A DNA stretch of 64,000 nt from Microthyrium microscopicum. Taxonomy: Eukaryota > Ascomycota > Dothideomycetes > Microthyriales > Microthyriaceae. The position numbers were made by a program, and so were the translations under genes. Below the pieces are notes generated by a model that worked only from the letters and a program-made list of their open reading frames with translations, had not been told where the DNA came from and ran no database searches. The stretch is from assembly GCA_010405405.1 (NCBI GenBank), contig MU004237.1, positions 813,965 through 877,964 of the forward strand. Reading direction: 5' to 3'. Positions 42,170 through 53,385 of this stretch are shown one piece after another; the stretch's first letter is position 1; each line of letters begins with the position of its first letter.

Positions 42170-44740
42170 ATGGTACTTGAGACCTTTGCAGCGATAAGTC
42201 TAGCAGGCAATGTCGTTCAATTTGCCGACTTCTCTGCGAAACTCTTTTCGCAGGCTAAAGAGATATACACCGGCACAACGGGTCATTCCAAAGATGCACT
42301 CAACATAATAGCCATAACAAAGAGCCTACGAGAACAATGCAGGTCATTATCAGCTGCTACGACGAGACCTGCTACTGCCCTTGATAACTCTTCGGGATCA
42401 CCAGATCTGCATGGAGTCGCGCTGCAAGAGCTTGCCAAAGTCTGTCAAGAGGCCGCCGAGGAATTGTTGGGGGTTCTGGATAGTCTTGAGGCCAAAGGGA
42501 GTGGTTCCAAGCAACGAAAATGGGAGAGCTTCCGCACTTGCTTGAGAGCAGCATGGAAAAAAGACAAGATTGAAGAAATGGCACAGCGTATTGACTCTGC
42601 TCGACTCCAACTGATTTTGCTATTACAACAGACCGACATGTGAGTGATATCCATTCGACCCTAGCAAGGCCCACTGAATTTGATGATGTATCACGTTAGA
42701 GATCTCAGATTGGGACTGGCAAAACATGTGCCGGAGCCATTAAATCTGACATCAAATGACTAACTATTATGCAGTTCCACAAATCTCTCGCTGACGTCGG
42801 CCATAAGCAATCATGCTTTGGAGAGCCAGCAAGCGTTTTCTGACGTCAAAGAGCAACTGGGCAAGATTAGGAGCGATATACTGGACGACGTGGCCCTGGT
42901 TCGTGAAGAGCCTGCCGCGACACAAAACGAAGATTCAAATTCCGCGAGAAACAGTTTATCAAGGACTATACCGAGCGTTCAATCAATAGATACTCTCATC
43001 AATAACGCGAACAACATAAATGAGGTCTTGCGGGCAACTCGGCACGTCCTCCAAACGTTGAGATTTAGTTCCATGGACGATAGATCAGAGCTTATCCAGG
43101 TTGCCCATCATGATACCTGTCTCCAGGCTTTCGATGAAAAGCTACGTTCCTGGTTTGCCTCTGATGAACCACTCTGCTGGGTGAGTGGCAAACCCGGGTC
43201 AGGGAAAAGCACTTTTATGAAATTTCTCTCCACGTACGAGCAAACGACGACGGAGCTGAGGAATTGGGCTGGACAGCGTCAACTTGTCACCGCAAGTCAT
43301 TATTTCTGGATAAGTGGAAATCCGCTGCAGAAGTCGCAGGAAGGTCTTATGCGTACTATACTTCACGATCTACTCTCGAAAGAACCACATCTAGTGCCAC
43401 ACGTTATACCGAAGCATTGGATGGCCGCGTTGCAAGATGTCACTCCAGAGGCCAAGCTCGAACATGAGTATTTGTATCCATGGACCGTAAAAGACCTCAA
43501 GGAAGCATTTCAGAAAGTGACCTCACACGAATCTGAGTTTTGTTACTGCATTTTTATCGATGGTCTCGATGAGTTCAGCGGCGACAAGGACGACTTGATA
43601 GAGACAACGAACGCCTTACATAGTTTGCCAAACGTTAAATTATGTGTGTCAAGTAGACCCTGGAACATTTTTGAGTCGAGCTTTGGTCATTACCCGAAGC
43701 TTTACATGGAAGAGCTAAATACTAATGACATCAAATTATGTGTCAAAAATTACCTTGAGGATCTTGAGGAATTCAAAGAGCTAGAAGAAGAGGATGGCAA
43801 GCTTACAGAGATTACTCAAGAAATCGTTGGCAATGCCCGCGGTGTTTTCTTATGGGTATATTTGGTGGTCAGGGAGTTGAGAAATGGTCTTCGGAATTAC
43901 GACAGTCTCACCATTCTGCAACAACGACTGCGAAAATTTCCCACTGATCTGGATGGATTTTTCCGACATATCTTCAATTCAATGGATGAGGTGAGTTTTG
44001 TCTCCACGTTGTTAACCTGTCTCCCGGTACGAAGTCAAGGACCGGGTCGGCGGTGTTTGATGTTTGTGGAATATCATGTAGACCAAGCTAAGCAGGCGCA
44101 GATCTATTGGACACCAGCTGCGAGAATATTCCAAATAGCCTTGTTCGCCGAATCGCCCCTCAGAGCTATCACCTATTTCTGGATTGGTAGGGACGATATT
44201 GATCTTGATACAGTGATACGAATCAAACCGAACTTTTTGGAACCATCAATACTGCGGAAGCGACAGAGTAGAGTGGCCAAGACACTAAATGGTCGCTTGA
44301 TGGGCCTCCTCGAGTGTAATTTGGAGCGAATCGACAATTCCACGGGATTTGAAGCTGCGACGGTCGATTTCTTACACCGGACTGTGAGAGACTTCCTAAA
44401 AACATCTGAAATGCAAGAACGACTGAGGGAGTGGTCACTACCAGGCTTCGATCCATATCATTTGTTATGCAAGGCTTTATTGGCAGATGTGAAGACCAGT
44501 CCCCAGTATTCATCCACGCCAGGGGTCAGCGGCTTGAAGCCACAGCCTCTCAACTCCTGGGCTAAAGCGTTCTCCTATGCCAGGATGAGATGCGATGCAC
44601 GGCTTGCAGAGTCCACTTTCCATAATGAGGCAGATGTACTGGGTCCGATCTTTAGTGAAAAATATTTCCGAGTTGTGAGATCGATGGAAAATTCCTTGGA
44701 ATTGACCTGTAGATCTTTTGAGGAAGGGGATGTTAGCTAA
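42170..44740 (+). CDS. NACHT-domain NLR-type STAND protein
   Basis: Exon 1 is 42170-42639 and exon 2 starts at 42775 (135-bp intron, CTAAC branch point). A further in-frame GT-AG intron at 43991-44095 (105 bp) probably exists, because removing it joins SMDE to AQIYWTPAARIFQIALFAES. Length is 811 residues unspliced or 776 spliced. The N-terminal ~156 residues (MVLETFAAISLAGNVVQFADF) match the fungal NLR N-terminal helical domain; the NACHT domain has a P-loop GKPGSGKST (about residue 294) and Walker B IFIDGLDEF (about 415). The C-terminus has the VDFLHRTVRDFL segment (DUF7791-like) and no WD, ankyrin or TPR repeats. Such proteins act in nonself recognition and regulated cell death. The gene begins 43 bp from the MULE target duplication. 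Confidence 0.9.
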
Positions 44741-45709
44741 ATCATATCCACGCGCCGCCGCTCTGGTGATTGAAATGAAGAATGCGCAAATATGCGCATT
44801 TGACACGCAATGTTATCATCTACTGAAGAGGTTGCTTAGGCCACGATAAGATAGGGAAGCCAAGAGCGAACTTACTGATGCGCGTACATAACTCGCAGCC
44901 TGATCAAGCACAAACTCAACGTCATTAGCAAAAAAAAGATGAAATACGGCGAAGTACTACTATGTTGGAGATGGCTGAAAGCATATGTTTGCAAATATAT
45001 AAATCATAATACTTGCCAGGTACTACCATACATTTAGATAGCAAGGCTGAGCTTGTGTTATTCAATTGTTGTCTGATAAACACCAAAAAAAGGGATTGAC
45101 GATGGATGTGCGTGACATAGACCTCGACTGCTCGGTGGAAATAATACGCAAGCCCTTAGCGGTTCAAAACGCCTCTCTCCTACATCTCCATGAACAATTG
45201 GATTCGTAAACACGAGCAAGGCTGAAACGTGCTTGGCCTTTAACGCCTCTTCATTCTTCCCAGTGATCCCACAGCCGTTGAAATGCGCCTATCGCTAATT
45301 TAGCCGTTGCTTGAGAAGTGTTCTACGGCCTCCTCGCTAGGCCTGGCTTTACACCCATCCAGTTGTCCAATTGTGTGCCTCGAACCCGTTAGACGTGCAT
45401 GAGGCTGTGCTATATTTACCAATGTACCGCGTCTTGGCTCAACACCATGCATATGTCCCCAGTCATGGCAATCGTATTGTCGACTCTAGACCAGGAAGAG
45501 GTAAAAAAAGCTCACGATGGCTGAATTGCTGCCTTTTGCCAAGAGGATGCTCAAATTAGGATTGAGGAATTCGGCTGGCATGGGAGGAGTGATAAGAGAA
45601 TGGGATAGTTCGCTCGTGTTTTGATTCTGCATCTATCTTTGCGATATCTTTTTAGTTGTCCAACCAAAAAATTCATATTGGAACTTTAAGAACTTGTGAT
45701 ATTGTGATC
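44741..45709. other. Intergenic, no gene seen
   Basis: 0.97 kb. A 62-codon frame at 45371-45559 has no signal. This is the promoter region of the next gene. Confidence 0.55.
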
Positions 45710-46629
45710 ATGAAGTTCTTGAACCAAACAACTCTTTCTGTCATTCTTCTCCTCCAATCTTATGTATTAGCAACACCAGAAATCGACAAGATCGAAAACC
45801 TACAAACTCCCAACGATTCTTCACTCAAGCGCAACATCTTCCAAAAACGTGCCTGTAAGTCAAATTTCGTTCCCAATTCCTACTCCCATTCTAACCTCTT
45901 CTCAGGCCAAGCAGGTTATTTCTCCTGCGGCAATGGTTTCTGCGCACCCATAGGCGCAACATGCTGCCCAGGAACAATTTACTACGCCCTCCCATCCGAA
46001 TACTGCTGTAAAGAGGGCGGCTCCTGTCCCAACGGCGAGATCTGTCGCGGCTGTACTGCCGTCGGCGGCGGCGTAACAGGCGGAGGATCAGGATCTTCAC
46101 CCACGACAACCACGAAAGCGACGTCTGCAGTTCTACCGACGACGACAGCGGTCTTGTATGAGTATTACTACTATACTGTGACCTACTAGTAAGCTCTCGC
46201 CCTAAGACCTGCCAATTTCGAAGGACGAGACTGACATGGACTTGCAGTTACTACTCCTACTACTGGTACTACTATGCAGCAACCAGCAGCGCGACATCCA
46301 CACATATCACCACACGCACCATCGTCTCCGTGTCAGCAACGGCTTCCGCGCAGGCAGATGTCATCGCGGCGTCAGTGACTGCGACATTGTCATTTTATAC
46401 ACCGCCAGCTGCTACGGCGTTGGCGACTGCGACAGATGCGACACCGACGCTGTTTTCGTCGTTAAGCTCGAAGGCTTCTTCTGCGAAATCATCGGCTACT
46501 GCGGCGAGTACAAGTGGTGGGGTGATTCAGCAGGGCAGTGGAGCACAGGGTCGAGCCAGCTATGATTTGACTGTGATGACTGTTGTGGTCCTTGCTGTGC
46601 TTGGTGGAGTGGTTGCTTTTGCTTGCTGA
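45710..46629 (+). CDS. Secreted cysteine-rich, tyrosine-rich, GPI-anchor-type surface protein
   Basis: Three exons, 45710-45854, 45906-46188 and 46248-46629, give 269 residues. A signal peptide (MKFLNQTTLSVILLLQSYVLA) and a KR-containing pro-like segment (SLKRNIFQKRAC) precede a domain of about 45 residues with ten or more cysteines (SCGNGFCAPIGATCCPG ... YCCKEGGSCPNGEICRGC). A Gly/Ser/Thr linker follows, then an unusual tyrosine run formed across the second splice (EYYYYTVTYYYSYYWYYYA), a long Ser/Ala/Thr stalk, and a hydrophobic tail (LTVMTVVVLAVLGGVVAFA) typical of a GPI-attachment signal. Probably a cell-wall or plasma-membrane surface protein; I do not know its role. Confidence 0.8.
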
Positions 46630-47327
46630 GAGTATTTCGCTGCTTTCTAGTCTGACGATCTTATCTGTCCTTGCAAGAGAATTCGTGAATAATGTCATGG
46701 TGTTGACGTCAATGTGTGTAGTCGGTTTGATTATGAATGAATATTCGAGAACACGTCAGAATTTTCTCATGAGACTTGTGCCATTGCTCAGTCGATTCTA
46801 CCTCCTTGAAGGTTCGTACCCTTGCGGGCAGAGTTCGGTCAATGGCCTGATCCCACAAGATAGTCTGCAGGGTCTATGGACTTGTCATCGTGTTGGCTAT
46901 TGCTTAGGAAGTTGGAGCTTCAAGTCAAAGGCACGAGAAGCGTGGGCCAGAACTCAGCCACCACCAGACGTGCCTTTTCGTACATGCACAACCCCTGCCC
47001 AGAAAGCTTCCACATACCAAGAGATGCACTGAGATATGTTGAAGGACCTGCTGGAAAGAAGCAAAACCATAGTAGGCCGTGCCCCAGGCGGTATGGACAT
47101 GCTCTTTTTCATAAATTATCCCAGCCGCAGTTCTTCAAAGCAAGGCGTATCTGCATGGTAAGAGGATCGTATAAGCCAACTCAACATTGCCCGAAACTGA
47201 GATGGTGCTTGTCGAAAGAGACAGATATCGCCAGTCCTAGGAAATGGTGACAATCGAAATGTGACAGGCGCTCTTAAACATAAATCATGCATTCCATTGG
47301 GGTATCTTAAATCATTTTCCCCGTCCA
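46630..47327. other. Convergent intergenic region
   Basis: 698 bp between convergent genes. Frames at 46583-47032 and 46876-47250 overlap and lack family signal. No gene called. Confidence 0.5.
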
Positions 47328-47803
47328 TTAAACAGACCCTCCCGCCCTCGTCAAGATCTGCTCAAAACTGTTCCGACTATTCGTATACGTCGTCTCCAAA
47401 TAATGCAGTTTCTTCTCCAGATTCGTCACGTCGTTCTTTAGGTCTGAGCCTTCTTTCTCCAGCCTTAACATCACGTCTGATGGCGGTGTTTGGATGAACC
47501 TATACCACCACTTCTGTCAGTCCTGCTGCCGCGATCATTTTTATGGAGAGGATTTGGACGAACATCTTGCCTACGCCTTCATAGACTGCTGTGCCTGATG
47601 GCAGGACCCCGACTTCGCTGGCGGTGAGTTGGAGGATTCGAGATTCGCGCTTTTTGGCGGCGATTTGGGCTTTGACGAGCTGGATTTGTTGGCTGGATTG
47701 GATGGATTTTTGCTCGATTTCCATGAGCACCTGGACGTGTTAGCGGAGATTCCTGATTTGACGCTTATACTACCTTTCGAAGAGCCTCGTTTGGAATCGC
47801 CAT
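47328..47803 (-). CDS. PFD1: Prefoldin subunit 1
   Basis: Three exons, 47803-47774, 47730-47564 and 47499-47328, give 122 residues, the normal length for this beta-prefoldin. The N-terminal helix is MAIPNEALRKVLMEIEQKSI, the hairpin contains the conserved YEGVGKMFIQ, and the C-terminal coiled coil is LRLEKEGSDLKNDVTNLEKK. Prefoldin is the hexameric cytosolic co-chaperone that hands unfolded actin and tubulin to CCT. The second intron (64 bp) has an unusual GTTCGT donor, and GTTC occurs at both of its edges; the model rests on restoring MFIQTPPSDVM. Confidence 0.88.
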
Positions 47804-48098
47804 GATGAGTAGAGAACTGGTTGAAAGATTCGCGCAGTACTTATGAGTAGACAAGATAGGTCAGGTTGAGAGAGCATGGAGGTTTGAGCCGCACTATTTC
47901 TAGCACTGCAATTCTGGTGTCTGGCAAGCAGTTTGGCCCCACCAAAAATATGTCGTCCAAGCTCCTTCCTTGCCTCACCTATATTTCCAGCCAGCTCCAT
48001 CGACAACTCTGCCACACCACTTCACCAACAATATCACATATATACTCCCTTTCTCACCTACCTCACAGAATTACCATACAAACCAAACCAAAATCTAA

Positions 48099-48572
48099 AT
48101 GTCATCCCACACCACCCCCATATCACCAGCGCGCTTCTCCTCCGCCCTAACAGATCTCCCCCTCTCCGCCCTCTACGCCAAAGCCTCCGAACTCCAAAAC
48201 TCACTCACCCACCTACGCTCTTCCAACGCGCAACTAGCAGACTTTCCAGACGACAGAGACTGCGTGCAAGCAATCCACGAGAATGAAGAGACGATGGCGA
48301 ATATGCAAGAGCGCATACTGTTGCTGGCGCGCGAAGTCACGGATGTGAGGGGATTGCCTTGGAAACCAGAGGGGGAGGAGGATATAAGAGCGGTTGAGGA
48401 TAGTGCGGGAAGGGGCGCGGAGGTGGAGGGAGTAAGAAGAGAGGGTGGTATAGAGGTGGTGGATCGGACGAGACGGGAGCCTCGGATGGGTGATGAGGAG
48501 TTGGCGAGACGGTTGGAGGAGCGGATGAGGGAGGGTGAGGGAGAGACGAATGGTGATGGCGTGTATCTATGA
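48099..48572 (+). CDS. Tma17-like protein (possible proteasome assembly chaperone)
   Basis: A single exon of 157 residues. The central part (LYAKASELQNSLTHLRSSNAQL ... CVQAIHENEETMANMQERI) has the layout of yeast Tma17: a helix with an NSxxHLxxSNxxL motif, an acidic loop, and a second helix with ENE. The C-terminal ~70 residues are charged and low-complexity. Yeast Tma17/Adc17 assists assembly of the proteasome base (Rpt6-Rpt3) under stress. The match is by memory of the motif order, so the assignment is tentative; a divergent small coiled-coil protein is the alternative. Confidence 0.6.
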   Translation: MSSHTTPISPARFSSALTDLPLSALYAKASELQNSLTHLRSSNAQLADFPDDRDCVQAIHENEETMANMQERILLLAREVTDVRGLPWKPEGEEDIRAVEDSAGRGAEVEGVRREGGIEVVDRTRREPRMGDEELARRLEERMREGEGETNGDGVYL

Positions 48573-48928
48573 TTTGGCATAACGGGAGAAGATGAAAAGC
48601 ATATAAGATACCCAATGAATTGATTGTTAGCGAAAGGATTATTGTATTCTTCATTATAAATAGTGTTCTAAGCTCTTGCGCAGTCTATGCAATTGCAAAA
48701 GAGAAAACAAAACACGCCGTCTATCGAGTGCCTATCATCAACGCCTTATGCCAATCTCATCATATCACAATCTTTGCAGTATCGTGGCCTACTTCGTTTG
48801 ACGATGGCCAGATGTGTTTCTAAAACAAAAGAGGGGCTTTCAGAACAATCTTTCATGGCATGGTCCTGATGCTAGATTCAAACGACTTTCGATTTCGTTG
48901 TTGAGCGGGCTGGGGGTATATATGCAAG
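48573..48928. other. Convergent intergenic region
   Basis: 356 bp between convergent stop codons; nothing recognised. Confidence 0.6.
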
Positions 48929-50102
48929 CTATAGATTCTTCTTCTGCGAGACGTTGGCGGTGTTTTTCCTCCGTACGACGGATGGGAAGGATGTCCAGGA
49001 TCGCGGCCAGAGTAATTCGACTTGGTCTTGGTTGTTGTTAAGACAGTGACGAAGCCAGATGCCCCAAACGAGATAAAAGTATGCACCAATACCGGTCATG
49101 AGATGCCTGATGACCATCGTTAGTGTATGTATGGCAATTCAAGGGGAATATTGGGGAAGCTTACCACCAGCCATGACCTTCTAGCAATATACCCCACGGA
49201 AGGCCAATGTCGCGCCTCCATTGTCGCAATTGATTACAGAATATATTATCGATATTCCAAAGCGCAAAGCCGCCTAGAAAGCTAGAAAGGCCAAACGCTA
49301 TCATGGTCCACATGGTCTTTAAAATCTTAATATCGCGATCATCGCATCGCTTCAACTCCTCAATCTCTTCTTTTGACAAATTCTTCTTGAGCCCATTTGC
49401 GTCCTCATGCGCCGTATCTGCGTGGCCATTACTGAAACCGCTAAGTAAGCGTAGTTCCCGCTCTTTTGCTTTCCACTGTGGTCGCAATCCAGATTCCATG
49501 ACGTACACGCTACGAAAGACGACAATGGCGGTTAGGATCCCATAGGCGTTTTGGTGGAAGACGGGGTCTTGCAGGTAGTGGTAGTAGCCGGTAATGAATA
49601 GCGCGAGGGAGGCAAGAGATATGGAGAGGAGGAAGGAGAATATAAAGGAGCGACCGCGGGCGAAGGATGCGTAGAACATTATGCATGTTGTATATATCAT
49701 TGATAGTTCATCAACGAGTTGCATGGGGTCTGTAGAATGTGGTTAGTTATCCGGAGCGATCAATATGAAGAGCGTTACTCACATTTCAGTGTCGAGTGAA
49801 AAGCAAAGCTTCCGCAGCCAACTACGAGGTAGCCAAAGAATGAGACTAAAAAGACAGTAGGATGTTGATTCCGGAGACAATTTGATATGCCTCGGTAGGC
49901 TAGATACATGAACATGAAGTTGGTGATTGTGTTGACGATCTCGGCGGAGTATTTGGTGGCATAGTAATCTTCTTCACACCAATTTAATGTAGCTGTCACC
50001 GGTTCCTGAAGGCAAGTTAGCTGTGCGCCGAGTGATTATGCGGTACTCTGTACTTACCCAGTAGCCCACCTTGGGAGCCGGGTATGGGATTGAGAGGCGC
50101 AT
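48929..50102 (-). CDS. Alkaline ceramidase (YPC1/YDC1 type)
   Basis: Four exons, 50102-50058, 50005-49783, 49729-49165 and 49106-48929, are phase-consistent and give 336 residues. The N-terminus MRLSIPYPAPKVGYW is followed by TLNWCEEDYYATKYSAEIVNT, the family's ExD/E-x-Y motif region, then GSFAFHSTLKYPMQLVDELS (catalytic-site His and Asp/Glu) and, near the end, a His-containing HLMTGIGAYFYLVW. Seven membrane segments are apparent. The enzyme hydrolyses dihydro- or phytoceramide in the ER/Golgi membrane to sphingoid base and fatty acid. The charged cytosolic loop (LRPQWKAKERELRL to KRCDDRD) is as expected. Confidence 0.93.
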
Positions 50103-51159
50103 CGTGGGTAAGAACGTGTCGGATCGGGTAGAGAAGGATTAAGTAGTAGAAGCAAGTGAAGGGTCGAGTTATGTATTCAGAGAAGCGGGACGAGTCTAGG
50201 TAGAAAGACTAGGCATTATTAAAGAGCAGAACCAGGCTGATCAGTGGAGGAGAGGAAATGAAGATAATTTCGATGTTGAGATAGCTTTCAGGAACTGCAG
50301 GAGGAGGGATAGCTTCTTGAAGGTTGGGAGCTAAAAAGTGGAGAAAGCGGCATGTATGAACCTTAATCAGGTCTAGTGCGGGAGCATGGAAAGCGCGTGG
50401 AAAAAATGACGACAGCTCTGAGCTCGTGTTGAGTCTGTTGATGCTTCAGGGAGTCGCGATACTCGTTAACCTTGCGACTACATGTAAACAAAGAGTAAGC
50501 AGAGAGATTGTGGCAGGAACAACCTTCGTCTCTTGTAGCTGATGATGTTTATCTTGAAGGCGCGCATCGACCAAACATCAGGAGGTTATTTCGCAGTCAG
50601 TTCTGTCGGCCTGTCGCGGCATGTAACCTATCAATCCACGGCCAGTAGTTGGAGCGCGTGGGAGCCCACTGAAACAAGTTTGGCACATGTCTTTTGACAG
50701 GCATAACAAGTCCATATCAGTGCTGAGTAATAAGAGACCTCGGACTGTAAGTTGCCTCTTGCTCAACCTTTATACAACCCCTACCTCCCCATAACCAGGT
50801 CAACCTGTATAGCATAGCTACCTATCTCTCCTGGAAAGGCACGAATTATTCCGTTGATTGGAAGAGCATCGATGAATGGCTCACGGGCGGACTAATATCG
50901 TTTGCGAGACTTCCACAAGGATCGATTAGATTAGATGGACCCCCTATTCTCCTTTACTCCTGATGATTTTATATGCTGCTTCAGTCTATTGTATATAAAC
51001 AAGTCCATTTTGGCTGACTATATTGTACACTCTGTTTCTTGGCTACCATATCAGTCGGCTCTATAGTTCGAAGCTCATTGACGCCGTCTGCTCATACTGC
51101 AGCTGCACAAGCAAATCTTGCGCTACAAAGTATACTCCATCCGCCGCAAACTCTTTTGC
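50103..51159. other. Intergenic, no gene seen
   Basis: 1.06 kb with only one 62-codon minus-strand frame (50578-50766) that lacks any signal. Confidence 0.55.
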
Positions 51160-51657
51160 TCATTGACTTTCAATGCTATCTGGGCCAATAAGAGCCCCGC
51201 GGGATCCCATCAATTGGATCATGTAAATACGGCTATGCTCAGCAGCACCTTCAAGAGCCCTTCGACCCCCGATTGCCGCACCAGGTGCATTGATGGCTGC
51301 TCCGACACTAAGAAGTAGCCGTGCCTCTTCGATAGAGCAGTGTATTGCGGCGAGCTGAAGCGCAGTTACACCTTTTCGTGCTGCTGCAGGCGAGTTGACC
51401 AAAGCTCCAAGATTAAGCAGCTTTTGGACGAGTTCAATGTCACCTTCTTCCACTGCAGCTTGAACTGAAGGCCTTGAATATCTACCTGTCGCAGTCGTGT
51501 CAGCATTTGCTACAAGCGAAAGAAACAGTGCACAGCCGGTAGATTGCGACACTGTATGTCCAATCTTGAGCTGGATCGGTCCGCCATGAACTTGTTTCTC
51601 ACTATCGCTGGAAGAGGCTAGGCAAGGCCAAAATCTAGCGAGAAAGCAAGATCTCGA
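51160..51657 (-). pseudogene. Ankyrin-repeat gene relic
   Basis: The minus-strand frame from 51657 to 51160 has no ATG. It reads a stretch with two to three ankyrin repeats: VQAAVEEGDIELVQKLLNLG, GVTALQLAAIHCSIEEARLL and a degenerate GGRRALEGAAEHSRIYMIQL. The repeats are eroded (TALQLAA kept, TPLH lost) and the frame opens directly after a stop codon, so this is probably the 3' end of a former ankyrin protein, not an intact gene. Confidence 0.6.
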
Positions 51658-51888
51658 CTAGTAGACAAGATTCTGGCAATAATACGAGAGTCTGGATGCA
51701 CAGGACAGCTCGTATGCATGCTGAGCTCCAACTGACGTGAGTTACACTATGGAGCTCGCTCAGTGGACGAGATTTTGTCAAGGCAGGTAAAGGGAGACTT
51801 CAAATTGCTCCAGCCTGAAAGATTTGGTTCTAACACTGGTAACCAGCAACGTCATGCTCTTGAAACCTGTACCAGGCGATTGAGCTAT

Positions 51889-53385
51889 TCAACCAACAAC
51901 CGAATGGCTCTTACGTCTCAAGAACGCATCTACGAAACTTTTGCGCTTAGAAACAGACATTACACCGCCATTTCTATCCGAAGCTTCCGATTCTGAATCA
52001 TGATCCTGTTGTGAGATAGCAGTTGCCCGTCTTACAACTCGTATTCGCTGCTTTCGATTCTCCAAACGCCGTCTGATAACTTGACGCTTCGTTATGGCGA
52101 TCCAGAGCAAGAAAATCAAGGCAGTAAATGGCAGTGTGAAAGCCCAATAGATCCAAAAGTTACGTCGAATGACTCCAGGTTCCGTCCATTGAAGCAGTGG
52201 TAACGCAAACAGTGCGGCGAAGAAAGTACCAGGTAAAAACGCCATGGTCATGACTGCAACGGTTTTCATGGATGAGCTGTCGTGTTTGGACGAGATGGCG
52301 AGGGTCTTGGAGTCCTTTGCGAGCTCTATATTTGCATTTGCGTCCTCCTTTGCGATGAGGTTGAATAGCTGGCAGCATATCAGCATATCAGCAGTTACGC
52401 AAATATTGTACGATCATACACTTACCACTGAGAGTTGTGTCTTTGTCCTTTGCTGGAGAGACTCTGTAAATGCCATGCCCGTAGTAACTGAAGAATGGAT
52501 AACGCATGTGGCTTCATGTAAGACTTCAAAATTCTCTAGCAACTCTGCCCAGCGCTGCTTTCCCAGTGTGTCTTGCCATTTCTCCGAAGGCTGTTCGCAA
52601 AGCGCACTGATGATGCTTCGCATCAGTTCCCAATATCTAAGATGCAGTGAAATCACCACTGCCGTTGCACTCATAATATTCGACAAGATAGCCAGATTCG
52701 TCCGTCTGTGAGGCTGCTCATGGGCACTCCAAGACGAATGACTCGTTTTGGACTCAACATTTAGGAGACTAGCAAAAACCTCATCGTTTATTTCTCTATC
52801 GATCTGCTTCATCAAATCGATTCCGCACACGAATCCCACCAGTAGTGGCTGGTCAATTAACGTTTTTTGTAGCCTTAATTCGCCCAAGAAGCTCTCGTAT
52901 CTTAATGTGCCTGGCCTGCATATGAATAGCGCGTTTGTGATAGCGTCGGCAGGAGAATAACTCCAACATACGAGATGGGAACCTCGGATATTGATGTAGA
53001 AATTGACGGGAGAAGCCACATCAGTTCTCTCCAAAGGGCCGATACGGTGAAATCCATCTACTCTAGCACTAATGAGGTAGAGCAAATATGGATCGAGTCG
53101 AAATTCTCTGAAGATGTCCCAGAAGACATCCTTATCGATCAAAAGAGCCTCATCCGGTCGTCGTTTGATGATGAGAAGACGCAGCTGTGCCGTAAGCGTG
53201 GCATTGGAAGGTGATCTGCTGCGTATCACGTCCAGGATTTTATCTTCGGGTACAGCGTTCTCGGTGATTCCAAACTCGCCATCTTCTGCTTTGCTGATTT
53301 GCAGGAGCTCGTAGGTATCTTTGGGTGGTCTGAAAATTTGGTGCGCGTCGAAGGATTCTCGAGCCCCTTTTCGCAGACCGTCCAT
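51889..53385 (-). CDS. Fungal CorA-like membrane protein
   Basis: Two exons, 53385-52426 and 52368-51889, joined across a 57-bp intron, give 479 residues. The spliced region LFNLIAKEDANANIELAKDS with KHDSSSMKTVAVMTMAFLPG leads into membrane segment 1 (about residues 356-380), and NFWIYWAFTLPFTALIFLLWIAI is segment 2. This layout, with the cytosolic domain before two C-terminal membrane helices, is that of fungal CorA-like Mg2+ transporter family proteins, but the canonical GMN motif after helix 1 is absent, so ion transport is not assured. The C-terminal tail is basic. The N-terminus is uncertain: a second frame just upstream, at about 53390-53470, also looks coding. Confidence 0.78.
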
